Below are positions 43,191 to 55,456 of a stretch of DNA of 64,000 bases, in pieces. Both the position numbers and the translations under genes were made by a program. This DNA is from Struthidea cinerea (lineage: Eukaryota; Chordata; Aves; Passeriformes; Corcoracidae). Position 1 is the stretch's first letter. Each line of letters starts with the position of its first letter. The notes beneath the pieces are model-generated. The model ran no database searches. It worked only from the letters and a program-made list of their open reading frames with translations, and was not told where the DNA came from. The DNA is taken from contig VZTI01005303.1 in the NCBI GenBank assembly GCA_013397865.1, forward strand, positions 50,113 to 114,112, written 5' to 3'.

Positions 43191-45060
43191 TCAATATTTT
43201 ATATAGAACACCATATTCTGGTGTTTCTTCACGACCTGAGCACCAAACCCGCATAAGAACAATGTCCCTGCGCACATCCCACACTTTGCTCTCCTGGGTT
43301 TTCACACATTCCCTGGAAAGCGTTCCCAGCCTGTCCTTTTTTCCTGCAGCATTTTTTCAGTGTAAAAGGTGAGAAGCCCCCACAAAGCTCCAGCTTAGCT
43401 GGGACCGTGATTTGCGAGCAGGAGATTTTGTCTCAGTTTAAGCCTGGATTTTCCAGACGGTGCTTTTGGAGGAGCCTGGATTTGGGGGCTTTCAGCTGCA
43501 GCTCAGCAGCTCTTCCCGAGGAGCCCCGGAGATGAATTATCTCCGTGCAACAGCAGAAACTACTCAAGGATGAAAACAATTTCTGAGCTCTTATCAAAGG
43601 AAGCCTCGGAGCTGAAACCTCTCCTTTACCTGTCGGGTTTCACCTGCCCAGCCCCCGGTGCTCTCTCTGACAAGGCAGAGCCTCCTCAGAGCACCAGGCT
43701 GGGCCTTTCCCATTGGGACTTGGAGCATCCGCTGCCCAGACCTTCAGCTGCCAGGGCTGGGTGGGCTCAGTGTTCCTTTGGCTGCTTTTCCTTGAGCTTT
43801 TTGTGGGGGGAATTGTTAATCCAAGTGGCTGAGTCTTGTTTTCTCCATACTTTCTTTTCTTCTTCACTTATTTTCCCCCCTCTACTTTCTGATAAATAAT
43901 GCTTTAAAACCTGCTGTGAAACACCCTGGGACACAGGTGGAATATCTGGGTGGGACCAGAGGCACAGGCAGGGGAAGGGAAGTGCCGAAAATCAGGGACA
44001 GGGAAGTCCGGGGCTGCAGAGCCTCTGTGCTCCCCGTCAGAACTGAGAGTTACAGCCCTGCCCCTCCCCAGTGCTCCCTTCCCAAACCCAGGGGCTGAGC
44101 GGGGAAGGGCCTGAGCCGTGGCTCCTCTCCCACTGCCGTGCAGCTCTCCGCACTGTTGATTTATTCCTTCAAAATTGAGCTCCCATTTGCTGGGATTATT
44201 TTTTATCATCCCTCTCCCAGAGTTTGGGGCAGTAAAGCAGCGCCTGTGCCATCCATCTCCTCCAGGGCTGTCCCTGCTCCTCCCCTGCCTCATTTTTCAG
44301 CAGACACTGGATGTCACCAGGCTTTGGGTCTGGGAGCTGTTCCCTGGCTCCCCGTGCCCCCGTTCCTTCAGCTGCTTCTCCGTGGTGATAAAATCCCATT
44401 ACCCTGCATGAGCAGTGCCTGGCTTATTTACTGCTCTCTCCTCAGCAATGTTCTGAGATCTGGCTGCCCTTCATCCCTCGCTCCGAGCACCTGGGACGGG
44501 ACTTTCTGCCTCTCGTCCCCTGGGCCAGACTCCAGCCCGGGCTGTGAAATGATGGGAGGAGCACAGGGGACAGGAACTGGGGTGCCTGGAGAAGGGGGGG
44601 CAGCCAGAGCTGGGAGAGGAAGATTGGTGTTAATTGTTTTATCAATTAATGAGAGTGGGGGGAAGCACCTGGGGCTGCTGGGCACGGGGGGGAACGGGAG
44701 GCAGAAGTGCCCCCATTTCTGGAGATCTGGCCTTGGAAGGAGATGGGAAATAAAGGAACTGATCTGCATTTAAAGCAGCAAAATCTGCGGGTTCTGAGCC
44801 AGGGGGGTGGGCCAAAGGCACCAACAACCCAACACTTCCCCTGGATAAATCCCAGGGCTCCTCTTTGCCCCACAAAGCAGCAGAAATGGGATCATCCCAG
44901 TGTTCAGCAGGTAAAGCTGCAGGTGGCTCCAGGTCAGCCTTTGGAATTGTGGATCCCCTCTGCCTCATGGAGCTGCAAGAGGGAATCTCGTGGATTTACC
45001 AAAAAACCCATCTTGTGGTGGGCAAGTGCCAGAGTCAGCACAGCCTGGAGAGGTGGAGGC
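43191..45060. other. Unique DNA, no gene seen
   Basis: GC-rich with many shadow frames. ATTTACTGC and GTTTTATCAATTAATGAG (about 44636-44653) are the only AT-rich patches. No gene recognised. Confidence 0.4.
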
Positions 45061-45300
45061 AGTCACAGAACCCTGGAATGCTTTGGGTGGGAAGGGACCT
45101 CAAAGCTCATCCAGCTCCATGGGCAGGGACAGCTCCCACTGTCCCAGGCTGCTCCCAGCCCCAGTGTCCAGCCTGGCCTTGGGCACTGCCAGGGATCCAG
45201 GGGCAGCCACAGCTGCTCTGGGAATTCCATCCCAGCCCCTGCCCACCCTCCCAGGGAACAATTCCTTCCCAATATCCCACCCAGCCCTGCCCTCCTGGTT
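45061..45300 (-). mobile_element. CR1 LINE 3' fragment, young passerine-type
   Basis: Opens AGTCACAGAACCCTGGAATG and follows the same blocks as 12743-13013, with few differences after the first 70 bp. It ends near CCCACCCAGCCCTGCCCTCC. The CCATGGCAGG part is altered to CCATGGGCAGGGACAGCTCC. Confidence 0.93.
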
Positions 45301-45459
45301 TCAGGGGCCTTTTCCTGCAGACAGTTTGAAGGAGGTGAGCCCTGCTCCTCTGGAGTGCCCGGGAATCCTCCTGGCTCCATGTGCTCAGACAAGGGGAGAT
45401 CCCAGCAGACGGAGGGGAAATGCTGCACATCAGAACTGCAAGAAAAGCAGGGTAGGATG

Positions 45460-45700
45460 ATTTCCTGAAGATGCTGAATTAATCAAATCAATAGTTTTAA
45501 GCACTTAATACCTAAAGTGGTTGGAGTGTTGGTTGTAAAAGGCTGTGTAAACACGATCTATAAGCAGCCCGTAATTGACAGCTCGTTGGGGGAGAATGGA
45601 TCTGCTGTCTCGGCTGCAATGGAGTGCCCGTGTGTGCATAATCATAATTTATCTCTTCTCAGAGTGCTCAGGTATTAATCAGCTGTAACGATGACGCTCT
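45460..45700. promoter_or_regulatory. Candidate conserved noncoding element
   Basis: Contains GAATTAATCAAATCAATAG, TTAAGCACTTAATACC, CCCGTAATTGACAGC, GCATAATCATAATTTATC and GGTATTAATCAGCTG. ACTTAA and TTAAGCACTTAA resemble NK2-type or inverted homeodomain sites. Repeat-free. Confidence 0.35.
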
Positions 45701-46269
45701 GAGCCAGCGCTGAGTGCAGCTCCAACTCCCTCTGCCTGGACAGAAGCAAACCTGCCTCAGAGGCTGGCACAGGGCTGGTTTGGTATTGAGCATGAGCTGG
45801 GCTTTGTAAGGCTCAGAATTAGCCACAAACGCTGTCAAATCTGCACATTTTGTGCAGGTGCTTCTCACCAGGCCGTGGTGACATCAGCGTGTCTGTGAGC
45901 TGCTGGAGCTGCGCTCTGAGCGAACTGGGCTGGACAGGGTTGGGAAAGGCAGCGCAGGAAAACCCTCTGTGCCTGAGGTGCTTTGGGATTGGAGCCTGCA
46001 CGATCCCGAGCCCTCCTGTCGCCTGATTCCAGCCGGATCCTGACACATCCCATGTCACAGGACATGAACATCACAGAGGGTGTCTGTCAGTGCACAGCCA
46101 GGGTGAGCTCAGAGCCATCAATTATTTATCTGTGCTTGGGTTAAACCAAGTGGTGCCGACACCAGGAACATGTCCTGCTGAGAGGAGCTGGATCCGGCTG
46201 GGAACAGGGCAAACTTGGAGCTTCCTCCCTTCTCTCGCCTGCTCTCAGGCGCTCTCAGCTCACCAGAAG
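45701..46269. other. Unique DNA, no gene seen
   Basis: Mixed composition, nothing recognised. Confidence 0.4.
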
Positions 46270-46460
46270 AGTGTTTAAGCCAAGGGTTTAAGTTTAGCCA
46301 TTAATTTCAAGTGGTATTTTTAAAGACATGAGCGGAAGCTAAACCACCCTTTACGTCCCATGGCTTTGAGAGAGCTTGGAAGTCTCCTTGATCCCTGGAT
46401 TTAACCAGGTGCTGGAAATTTAAACTCACGCCAAAACCCTGCTTTCATTTAGCTCTTTAT
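46270..46460. promoter_or_regulatory. Candidate conserved noncoding element
   Basis: GCCATTAATTTCAAGTGG combines a TAAT core with a TCAAGTGG NK2-type site at 46307-46314. TTTAAGTTTAG and TTTAAACTCACG flank it. Repeat-free. Confidence 0.3.
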
Positions 46461-46599
46461 CTCAGCAGAACTGGTTTTTAACACCAGCTCAGAGCTGAGG
46501 TCTCCAGATCCTCCCCGTCCCTCAGGGAACCTGGACACTTGACCAGGGCAGGCGGTGCCACTCCAGCCTTTTGCATTCTGCTCCTCTGGCTGTCTAAAA

Positions 46600-46930
46600 G
46601 GCGTCGGGAAGTTGAAAATGTTTGTTAAGGGAGTACCATAAAGCGGGGAGATGGAATGTTTTAACGGCAGCCTCGGTGTTCTGTCTGCTGCCTGATGAAT
46701 GAGTGCCCTTATCAACCCCTCCCGCATGGCAATGGACTTGGCACGGATCAGCAGGAGATGGAAGCCCTTTACCGCCCTCATCCCCAGCCTCCTGCACACT
46801 CACACTCAAGGACAATTCTCCCACCTTATCGGGATGGAGACAGCATTGATTTAGCTTGCATTAACCTTTCAGGACCTATCAGATTACGCTGGATACATTT
46901 CACTTGATAAGAATTGAGCTGGAGTTCGGT
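46600..46930. promoter_or_regulatory. Candidate conserved noncoding element
   Basis: Well-mixed composition. Key motifs are CTTATCAACCCC, CACCTTATCGGG (46823-46834), CATTGATTTAGCTTGC, CATTAACC, ATCAGATTACGC, and CACTTGATAAG at 46901-46911, which combines NK2-type and GATA cores. It has no repeats and many non-degenerate words, a texture typical of constrained noncoding DNA. Confidence 0.37.
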
Positions 46931-48674
46931 CCCTGCCGCTCGTGTGAATTAATCACCATCAGGGAGCTGCTTCCCACCTTTGGGTGGCAAAGGGGTTTTA
47001 ATCACAATTTTAGTTCTAAAATTACTGACCCATCTGCCCGGCCACCTCGCTCATTCTAAATCAGTCGTTCCCAGGAACATTTAACTTTCTAAGCAAAAGT
47101 CTTTGAGCTCTGCTGTTTCAGGGCTGGCTCCCGAGGACATCACTCCCAGTCCATCCTGCTCCTGATGTTCTGGACCACCTCGGGCTATTTTGGGCCTCAC
47201 GTGGCTGTCCTTTCAGCCAGATTCATGTTTGGAGCACAGGAAGAACTTTGTGAGGTGAAGTTTCGTTGCTGATTTCTTCACATAAATCCCGCTCTGGGTG
47301 TGACGGGCAAAGAGAGCCTGCAGGACTTTAAACCCTCTGGTCTTGTGCAGGATAAACGAGCTCAAGCAGGAGCTCTGCACCTCTCCAGCGCCGCAGAGAT
47401 CACTGCCAAGCTCCATGTGTGGGAGTGACAGAGTCTGTGCATGTGTGTGCCCCACAGGGAGCACAAACGAGTGACAAGTGGCCCCAGCACTGCAGCAAAA
47501 TCCTGAATCTTCCGGTCAGGACAGCGCTGCCCTGGCCTGGGCAGGAGAATGGTTCGGTTTAGCCCCGAAGCCGAGGCTCCTGCACAGCCTGAGATCCCCC
47601 TGAACCCTGCCCGATCGCTGTGGGTGACCCCACTGGGGCTCTGCTCCCTGATCTCGGCAGGTGAAGGTGTCATTGTCCCAGTGAGGCAACAGAGCCCTGG
47701 CACAGAGCTGCCCTTTAGGCCCGGTACTTGTTAAACCAGTGCCTCTAAGGCAGGCTTTGGTCCTCTCCCTGACTTAATCAGCGCTGTCAGGAGAGATCGG
47801 GACACACGGAGATGGTCAAGCTCGGGGGAGTGACCCCGAGTGGCACCGAGTGCCCCGTGCAGGACACAGTTTCTGGGGGCAGCTGCCATCCCCTGGCAGT
47901 GCCAACGCTCTCCCTGCCCTGGGAGCTTCCCCCTCCCTGCCAGGGCAGCTCTGCACCCCAGCTCTGCCCTTGGCAGGTGATCAATGCCTGCTCTGCTCCT
48001 TGCCGCGTTCGCGAGGCCGTAAATGGAGAGAAAACAGAGGAGGCGGCCCCATAAAAACATCCGAACAGCCGGCGGAGCAGGGGACAGAGCCATCCGTCAC
48101 CGGCTGCAGGTGGCATTAAAGCCCAGCAGGGTTTGTTCTCCTGGAGATGGGAGCAGGAGCAGTAAATGGCACAGAACTAATCCGGGCTCCAGATAAAATA
48201 TTTACAGAAAATCAAAACAATGGGAGTGGGTACAAAAGGCAAAGGGATGCCACCGTGCCTGGAAAAAGAGATAAATCATTTCTTTTCTCAAATAGTCCTG
48301 ATAACTTTTGATGGGCATTTCCTTGAACATAAACGTGCTGTAATTCCGAAGGGTCCCGGGGGGTGGAGGGGGAGCAGGAGGTCAATCCCTAAGGGTGGGT
48401 AACACATGGGACACCTGGGATGGTGGGAGGTCAGACAGCTGAGAGCTTCCCAGGGATCGAGAAGCTTCTCCTCCTCAGGATTTGGGTGCCTGGTCCATGC
48501 TGAGCATCAGGAACGGTCCTGGATGCGGAGCTGGGACCTGGAGGATGGAACAGTTTCTCAATTTAGGGAAGTTTTGCAATCCCACATTGGGATTTTGCAC
48601 TGTCATGGGACCACTCAGGTGTTCTGCTCTGGCAGCTGAGGCTGGTGGCAATAACAGCAGAAAAGAACTCATCA
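46931..48674. other. Unique DNA, no gene seen
   Basis: 46940-47110 stays AT-richer (GTGAATTAATCACC, AAAATTACTGACC). The remainder is GC-rich with shadow frames. A 7-bp stem CTCGGGG / CCCCGAG lies at 47821-47840. No gene recognised. Confidence 0.4.
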
Positions 48675-48796
48675 AATAGCTAATAACTAATTAAAATTAA
48701 CTAATTACTAATAAAAACAAAATAGCTAATAACTAAAAAAACCCCTAATAACTACAAATTAATAAAAATAAAATAGCTAATAACTGCTAAAATAGC
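48675..48796. repeat. AT-rich AATAGCTAATAACTA repeats
   Basis: The 15-mer recurs at 48675, 48720 and about 48771, with degenerate forms between. It is a short low-complexity array within GC-rich surroundings. Confidence 0.85.
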
Positions 48797-50739
48797 TGCA
48801 GGAAGTATCAAACAGCTGGGACGGGTTCAGGAGGGGCCATTTCAGGCTGTGGGAGCAGACGCGGCTGTGGAATACAGAAATTAGGAGTTGTTATAAAGTC
48901 CAGCCTGTACCAGACCTTTTTACAGCTGCCCTGATTGCTGAGACTCAACAATTCCCCTCCCCAGCCCGGCCCTCCTGCCTCAGAGGCTTCCTGCAAGGGC
49001 AAACCAAAACCTTTGGATGTAAAATTTCAATAAAGAGGAGACGGACGGGAACGTTCTAATCCTCGACTGCTGGATTTATGAACTTGGCCGTGTTAACCTT
49101 TTGTTTTATTGCCCTTATGGCCGTCCTATAAAACACAGCCCCGACACCTGCCTGGTGAGCTGTGCTGCCTGGGAGGGCTGGGTTCCTGAGGGTGGAACCT
49201 CCATCCCTCTGGGATATATCCCACGGGAGATGGGGGTGAGGACAGTGCCAGTATCGATGGTGGCAGAGTCCTGGGACTCAAACTTGCAGCTTCTCGTGGT
49301 CCCTGCGGGCTCTGTAGGGTTGGGTTTGGGCTCTGTGCCACCCTACACACACAGTTTAATGTGATTTTAGTGCCTCTAATGTGTTTAAGGGGTCTAAAGG
49401 CTGTGAAGGGCAACTTGTGGGGGAAAGGAAGGGAGAGGATTTATCAATCCAGCACTTCAGCCAGACCTGGGGGGTTTCTGTCCTCACAGGTCTGAAGCTG
49501 AGGAGAGACAGAGGAAAAAATGAATTTATCTGTGTGCTCTGTGGGTGGGGTTTGAGCTGTGGGTTCTCTGAGAGGGCTTGGGGGGTCTGTGAGGGCTCTG
49601 GGTGTCAGTGGGGATGGGTGGGGTGGAAACACAGGTTCTGGAGCTCCTCACCCTGCACAAGCTGAGCTCTGGTTCCAGGTTTTGTGCCTGTGACAGGGCC
49701 GAGACCCTGGCACACCCAGGGCTGTTCCTGGAGCTGCTCCTCTTCCTCTCTGCAAAGCTCTCCTGGAACTCCTGACCCCAAACTGGCAAAGCCTCAGCCT
49801 GAAGAACCCAAATTTCGCTGCTCCCTGCCCCAGCCAGCTCAGCAGTGTCCTCCTGCCTCCTGATCCCGGGAGGACTCACGGGGGCTGTGAGAAACCTGGA
49901 GAGGCCACAAGTTTGTCCCCATGCTCATGGGCAACCGGGAATTGCCAGAGAACACCTGAATTCAATCAATTCCACTCCCTCTGAGCTAAAGGGCCCAGAG
50001 GGCTCTCTAATGGAGCCTTTTATTCACACCCAGCCAGAGAGAGGCCCTGGCTTTGTCCCGTGGTTTCCAGCAGCTGCAGGAACTCCTTCAAATCCCAGCA
50101 CCTGAGCAATCCCAGCAGAATGAAGGGCCCAGGGCAGTTCCACACCTGGCAGCGATGAACCTGCACAAACGAGCTCAGCAGAGCCTCCCCCTGTGCCATT
50201 CCTCGGCCTTTCCAAAACGGGATGAGCTCTAAGTCCAGCCCTGTGTGTCTGGCACCGTCCCCACCAGCAGCTCTGGGCTGAGGTGGCAAAGCAGAAAAAA
50301 ACATAAAATCCTGGCAGATTTGCTCGATTTTTGAGTGTTTTGCCATCTCCCTGCTGCTGCTTTACACTGATGAGCTCGTTCTGGAGAACGAGCTGTCGCC
50401 TCCCCGTCATCGCAGCCATGGGAGGTGGGCAACAGGGCCTGGCTTTATTTCTCCTGACAGCTTTGGGACACGGAGGGGAACTCGGGGGGGATGGACTTGC
50501 GAGGGAAATGAGGAGGAATGGGGTCTGGGTTATCTCCGAGAGCAGTTTGGGAGCACATCCCACAGCATGTAGTGACAGAGAACATCCACGGCCTCAGCAG
50601 GGCTCCTGGAAACCTGGAGTCCTCCTGGAATCCTCCTGGAGAGCTTACCAGAGCGGGAACAGCTCCCAGAGCATCCCCTGTGCAAGCACCTGGCTGCTGG
50701 GAGGAAACAGAGCAGCACCAGGTGATGCCTTATCCGTCC
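48797..50739. other. Unique DNA, no gene seen
   Basis: GC-rich. G-rich at 49548-49622 (GGGTGGGG, CTTGGGGGGTC). Frames on both strands lack recognisable content. Confidence 0.4.
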
Positions 50740-51158
50740 TCCTAGAAACAGAGACCAGACAGAATAAGGGAATAAAGGTGGGTGTTTATCTGAAAGGCCT
50801 TCAGAGGGGCCCCTGGGGAGCCAGAGGCCGCTGCTGAGATGGACCCCGAGATGGACCCTGGCTCACGAGTTCTTCACACTTTTATAGGTTTGGTTCATCT
50901 GCGTATCAGGGTGAATTCTCCAATTAAAGCTTCAGTTAATGATGTAATTTCCCCTCAGCCTGCCCCCCTTTAGAGGCTTTGGTTTGTACTTTTTGGGCCT
51001 AGGACGGTCTGGGTGTCCTTGGAGAGCAGGCCCGGAGAGGCTTTGTTGTGTCTGCCCAGCAGAGAGAGCAGAAATTAACAGGCTACAAGAAACCTCAGAG
51101 CTACGCACTAAATAGTACAGAACTTGAAAAATATAAAAGTTAAAACTAAGACACCACA
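50740..51158 (-). mobile_element. Probable endogenous retrovirus solo LTR (old copy)
   Basis: On the minus strand the segment begins TGTGGTGTCTTAG and has a TATAAAAG promoter core (complement of 50879-50886). A GATAAA-type poly(A) signal lies about 95 bp further, with a CT-rich end near 50745. Words such as the complement of GAGTTCTTCACACTTTTATAG and GGTTCATCTGCGTATCAGG resemble LTR text I associate with songbird ERVs. No internal retroviral genes flank it, so it is a solo LTR if correct. The end at 50740 is approximate. Confidence 0.55.
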
Positions 51159-52129
51159 AGTGCTGGGGAATCCTCTGGGATCCCTAAAACCTGGGACTGA
51201 GCCTCTTGAGGACAATGTCACTTAGCCAGAGGCACTGCTGGCAAAGGGGAAAGAAACGTTCCATGGATGTTAAGGGATTGTTCAGCTCTGGGTTTTGGGA
51301 GCTGGATGACAGATGGACAGGCCGGGGACGTCACTGTTTGGCGTTGAACTACCACAGAGAGCTGATAATGCTCAGGGTGAGCTTTCAGGGCAGGAACACT
51401 CAGAGAGATGAGCTCTGGACGAGCTTTATCCAGGGAGAGGAGTGCTGCTGGCAGGGGTTGGAGATGGACTGGTTTATTCTGTGCCCTGCTGCCGGAATCG
51501 CAGGAAAAGGTGCTGAAGACTGGAAAGATAAAATGAGTTCCTGCAGTGGCACACGGGGTGGTGCCACCCTGTCCTCTGGATTTAAGCAGGTGGAAAAAGC
51601 AAAATTCAGTTTCATGACCTGCTGCAAACCCGGGGGGCTTTGGAATAAGGCAAAGAAAGGGGATTTATTCCAAGAACAAACTCCAATTCCCTCGAGCTTC
51701 CACGGGAATTTCAGTGCACGAGGTCCCTCCCTCAGGGACAGGGCACAGGGGCTGTGACCGGGGCTGATTTTGGGCCAAAATGCTCCGGAAGGAAAGGCTT
51801 TGCTGGATCCTGCCAGCTCAGAGGGGACCTGCTGGGCCTTGTGCTGCTCCCTCCCTCTGCCAGGGGGGACCTCGGGAGCTCCACATCCAGGGAATTCTGC
51901 ACAACCCAGTCCCCTCTGAGGGGGCTCCGCAAGCCTGAACCCGGGTGTGTGTTCTGTTCGTCCCCTCCCTCCTCCTCCAGCCTCATTTTCCCAGGGGAAT
52001 TGACTTCCCCCCGGAGTCCTTGAGGGAAGTTTTCCATGTCTCTGGCAGGACCCGGCACACACGGAGCCGTTTCTGCTCACCAGCCCCTCCCAGCCCTGCG
52101 CTGCTCCCTTTGTCTCCTCTCGGAGCCTC
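51159..52129. other. Unique DNA, no gene seen
   Basis: Mixed composition. The 226-codon minus-strand frame at 51400-52080 has no recognised domain and no splice context. Confidence 0.4.
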
Positions 52130-52250
52130 CAGGAGCTGCCGAGCCCGGCCCGGCCGCTGCGCTGCCCGAGTTCTCCTCACGGCAGCGCCGGAGTCAGGAG
52201 CGGGGCTCCGGCCTCGGGCTCCGTTCGCCTCCCCCTGCTCTCCCTCCTTC
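52130..52250. promoter_or_regulatory. CpG-dense cluster
   Basis: About fourteen CpGs in under 100 bp (CCGAGCCCGGCCCGGCCGC, AGCGCCGGAGTC, AGCGGGGCTCCGGCCTCGG). This is the highest local CpG density in the window, and it may mark a small promoter or hypomethylated site. No exon is recognised nearby. Confidence 0.3.
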
Positions 52251-54959
52251 CTGACCGTCTGTGGGTGGGCAGAGCTCAGCCCTGCGCTGCCAGGGACCTC
52301 GGGGCTGCACAAAACCAGTTGTGCTCAGTCCTTCCCCGTCCATCACCCGCTGAGGAGGGTCCCAATTCCAGGAGCCGTTCCCGGCGCCCTCAGGGCTGGA
52401 GCGCCGCTGGAGCAGCCGCAGGCTCCCTTGGCCTGGGCCCCTGCTCTTGCTGCCTCTTCATTGGGCCTTTTTTACCTGTGGACAATGACCATCAGGAAGG
52501 GAGGCTTTTAAAAGCTGCAGAACTTTGTTTTTTTAACCAATTATGAAGCTGATTAATACCGAGTTTGACAATTTAGGGGAAGGCAGGGGTGACTCCCTTT
52601 CCTCTGCCAATCTGCCCCTGCCTTTCCTGCACTATTTTCGTGCAGGGTTTGCTGTTGGTGTCGATCCTCCCAGGAGAGGAGAAAGACGAAGACCGCTCCC
52701 AGTTGTTTAAAACCCCTATGAAAAGCTGTTCCCATGGATCCTGATGGCTCCTAGGCCTGGCCTTGCACTCCAGAGGAGCCGTAAAGCCAAGCCAAGGGGC
52801 TGAGGTAATTCCTGAGGGTGTCAGGGCACCCTGAAAAGCAAAAGGCCACCCCTGCCCAGCTGCAGGCTTGGACAGGCGAGTCCTCAACGCAGCGCCGGGG
52901 TTTTGTGGAGAAATAAAAATAGCTGGGAAGGAAGAGGAGGAAGCTGCCGGCCCAGAGCAGCTTCCTGAGCATTTCCAGCTCAATGGGGTTTGATTGCTCC
53001 ACACCTGCCCGCTCCTCCCAGGCTGAGGCAGGAAAAATAATCTCCCCTGATATGCAAATCCAGCAAATCTCAGCGCAGGCGAGGAGAGCGAGAAATAAAT
53101 CTGCAAATCTGAGCCACCAACTTCAAACCCTTTCTTGAGAGAGATTGGACTGATTTCCCCCTTTTCCCTGGCTCAGGAGAGAGGGAATGAAGGATTCTCA
53201 TTCCTTTTGCACCATCTTGGAAAAAATATGAGCCACTTCTGTGCTGTGCTGGAGTAATCAGGGGGTTCCCAACAAATCTCCCCAAGTTCCAGCCCCAAAT
53301 GCTTTGGGATGAGTGCTCCCTCACATGGCTGCCCCACTGCCACCGGGAAAGCTCCCCAGATCCAGGGATCCGGGAACAGCTCCCGCAGAACCAAAGGGCT
53401 CCCTCGGGCTGGGTTCAAATCCCACAAACCTGGGCAGTGCTGCTGTGAGTGCCACTCCCCAGCCCTCATTTTTTAAGGAGTTTCGTTTTTCAGGGATTAG
53501 TAGGATAAATAAAACTTTGGGAAGGGAGAAACTTTACAGGAAGCTGCAGAAAGGTTGGAAAGCAAGAACTGTGTCACAGAAATGTGGCTCCAGTTCCTGA
53601 AGGGAATCTGCCCTGGTTTGTGTCCCCTACTGCAGGAAACGCTCCTGCCTGTGGGGGAATGAGGTGTCAAAGCAATGCTGGGGAGAAAAACCCCCAAATC
53701 CAAAATAATCGTATTGATTTTACCTGGAGACTAAGGAGTTAAGAGCCCAGAGATTTCAGGCAGCTCAGGCCTTGCTGCTGGCACTGGAAATGCCCAGTTT
53801 GTGTGGGAAGAGCTGTTCCCAGATGCTCCTGGCCTGGGATGGACACTGAGCAGCCAGGCTGGGGCTGGGCTTCGGGTGAAACAGGGATGGGCTGAGCTCC
53901 ACGGAGCTGGGAGTTTCTGGGAGACAGCGCCCACAGCAAGGCAGGGATGGGGCAGGGAGGCAGGAAAGGGTTGGGGCAGGGAGGCTGGCCAGGGGAAAGA
54001 GTTGGGTTTGGAATTGTGTCCTCTTAAAGACTGACCTGGCACCTGGGAGAGGTCAGCAAACTGATCCTCAGTGAGAGGAAATCCCTGTGTTTGAGGTGCT
54101 TCGGGTTGGTTTCTGTCTGCTGAAGAGGAGCTTTCTCACTGAGGTAAGGAAGGGTTGTTCACAGGTCCATTTCTATGGATAAACCTATGGAATTCCGGCC
54201 AGCCAGAGTCCTTCCAGGAGCAGGATCACAGCCCCATCCCACTGGATGAGGATTTCAGGGTCTGGGCACAACCCACCACACTCCCGCCTGCAGCCTCTCC
54301 CCGTGGAGGGACCTGCTGGACTCCCAGAACTTCCCACGTGAGGAAGGAAACACCCAAGGGTTGAGATCCCGCTCCAAATTCCAGTTTCCTTTCGGTATTT
54401 TTAACGTGTGCCGCATTTCACGGGTTCTCCAGCAGCAGCCAAACACAATCACCGTTAATTAACCCCATGAAATGCTCTGTGCTTTCAGAAAAGAGCCCTG
54501 GCACTGCCACTTACCTGAAACCCAGGTGCTGCCTCTGAGGGCAGGGCTGATGGTGGGGACACTTCACGTTCCCAATTCCAACACAACTGACTGCTGGAAA
54601 CACTTCCATAACGAACACTGGAATGATGTATTTAGGGAACACTCCGTGTCCTCCATCGCACTGTGATTCTGGAGGATGGAGTCATAAAAACAGAAAGATT
54701 TTAGCTTTTTTCTCCTTCAAAGTAGGGGCACCTTGAAGATTCTTAGAACTATTTTGGGCTGGGAATCCCATTTTTCTGATCAGCAATAAGTGCACCTGAC
54801 TCTGCTGAAAGCAGTGGTCCTGAACAGCGAGGCAGGAGGGTTTGTGTTCGTTAACCAGGCTTCAAACCCTCGTCTCCCTGGCAGATAAATGCTGTGGATA
54901 TTTTTAATCCACTGCCTTGACTTAGCATTTTCTCCTCTCCCAGCCTCTCTAAGAGGTAA
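52251..54959. other. Unique DNA, no gene seen
   Basis: Mostly GC-rich. AT-rich patches at 52520-52570 (AACCAATTATGAAGCTGATTAATACC) and 54440-54480. GGCAGGGAGGC repeats lie near 53950-53990. No gene or CR1 recognised. Confidence 0.4.
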
Positions 54960-55090
54960 CACCAGATGAGCAGCTGATAATTAGCCCCGAAGGGCCACAT
55001 GTACAATCTTGATTTCAAAGGGGGCCTTTCATGTTAGATATTGATTAAAAAAAATAATAAAAGTGGCCTTTTCATCAAAAAGCAGCCTCA
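54960..55090. promoter_or_regulatory. Candidate AT-rich regulatory patch
   Basis: Contains GCTGATAATTAGCCCCG, ATTGATTAAAAAAAATAATAAAAG and CTTTTCATCAAAAAG. Repeat-free. Confidence 0.25.
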
Positions 55091-55456
55091 GAGTGCTCGG
55101 TGCGCGAGGAGCTTCCCTTCCCCAGCCCTGCCCACGTGGGCCACCTGCCAAACAGAAAAACCTCGGGTTTATTTATTAAAACCCATTTATTGTCCCCAGA
55201 CAGGCTGAGAAACAGAATTTATTTGCTTGAAGGCCAGGCCTGGGTGTGAGAATCCACCTGTGCCTGTTCCCAGCCTGGTGCTCTCTGTGATGAAAGAGCC
55301 CAGCGGCTGAGGATTCCCAAATTATGGAGATCAGAGGAGTGGCAGTGGGAGCAGGAGATGCAGAGAGCTGAGGGATGTGGGATGGCAGGGAGGGAAGGGG
55401 CGAAGCCACTCCAGGGCAGAGCCAGCAGGGACAGAGCAGCTCCCTGAACCCGGGGT

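Noticed and set aside
47821..47840. CTCGGGG / CCCCGAG hairpin
   Set aside because: A 7-bp stem is common by chance in GC-rich DNA.
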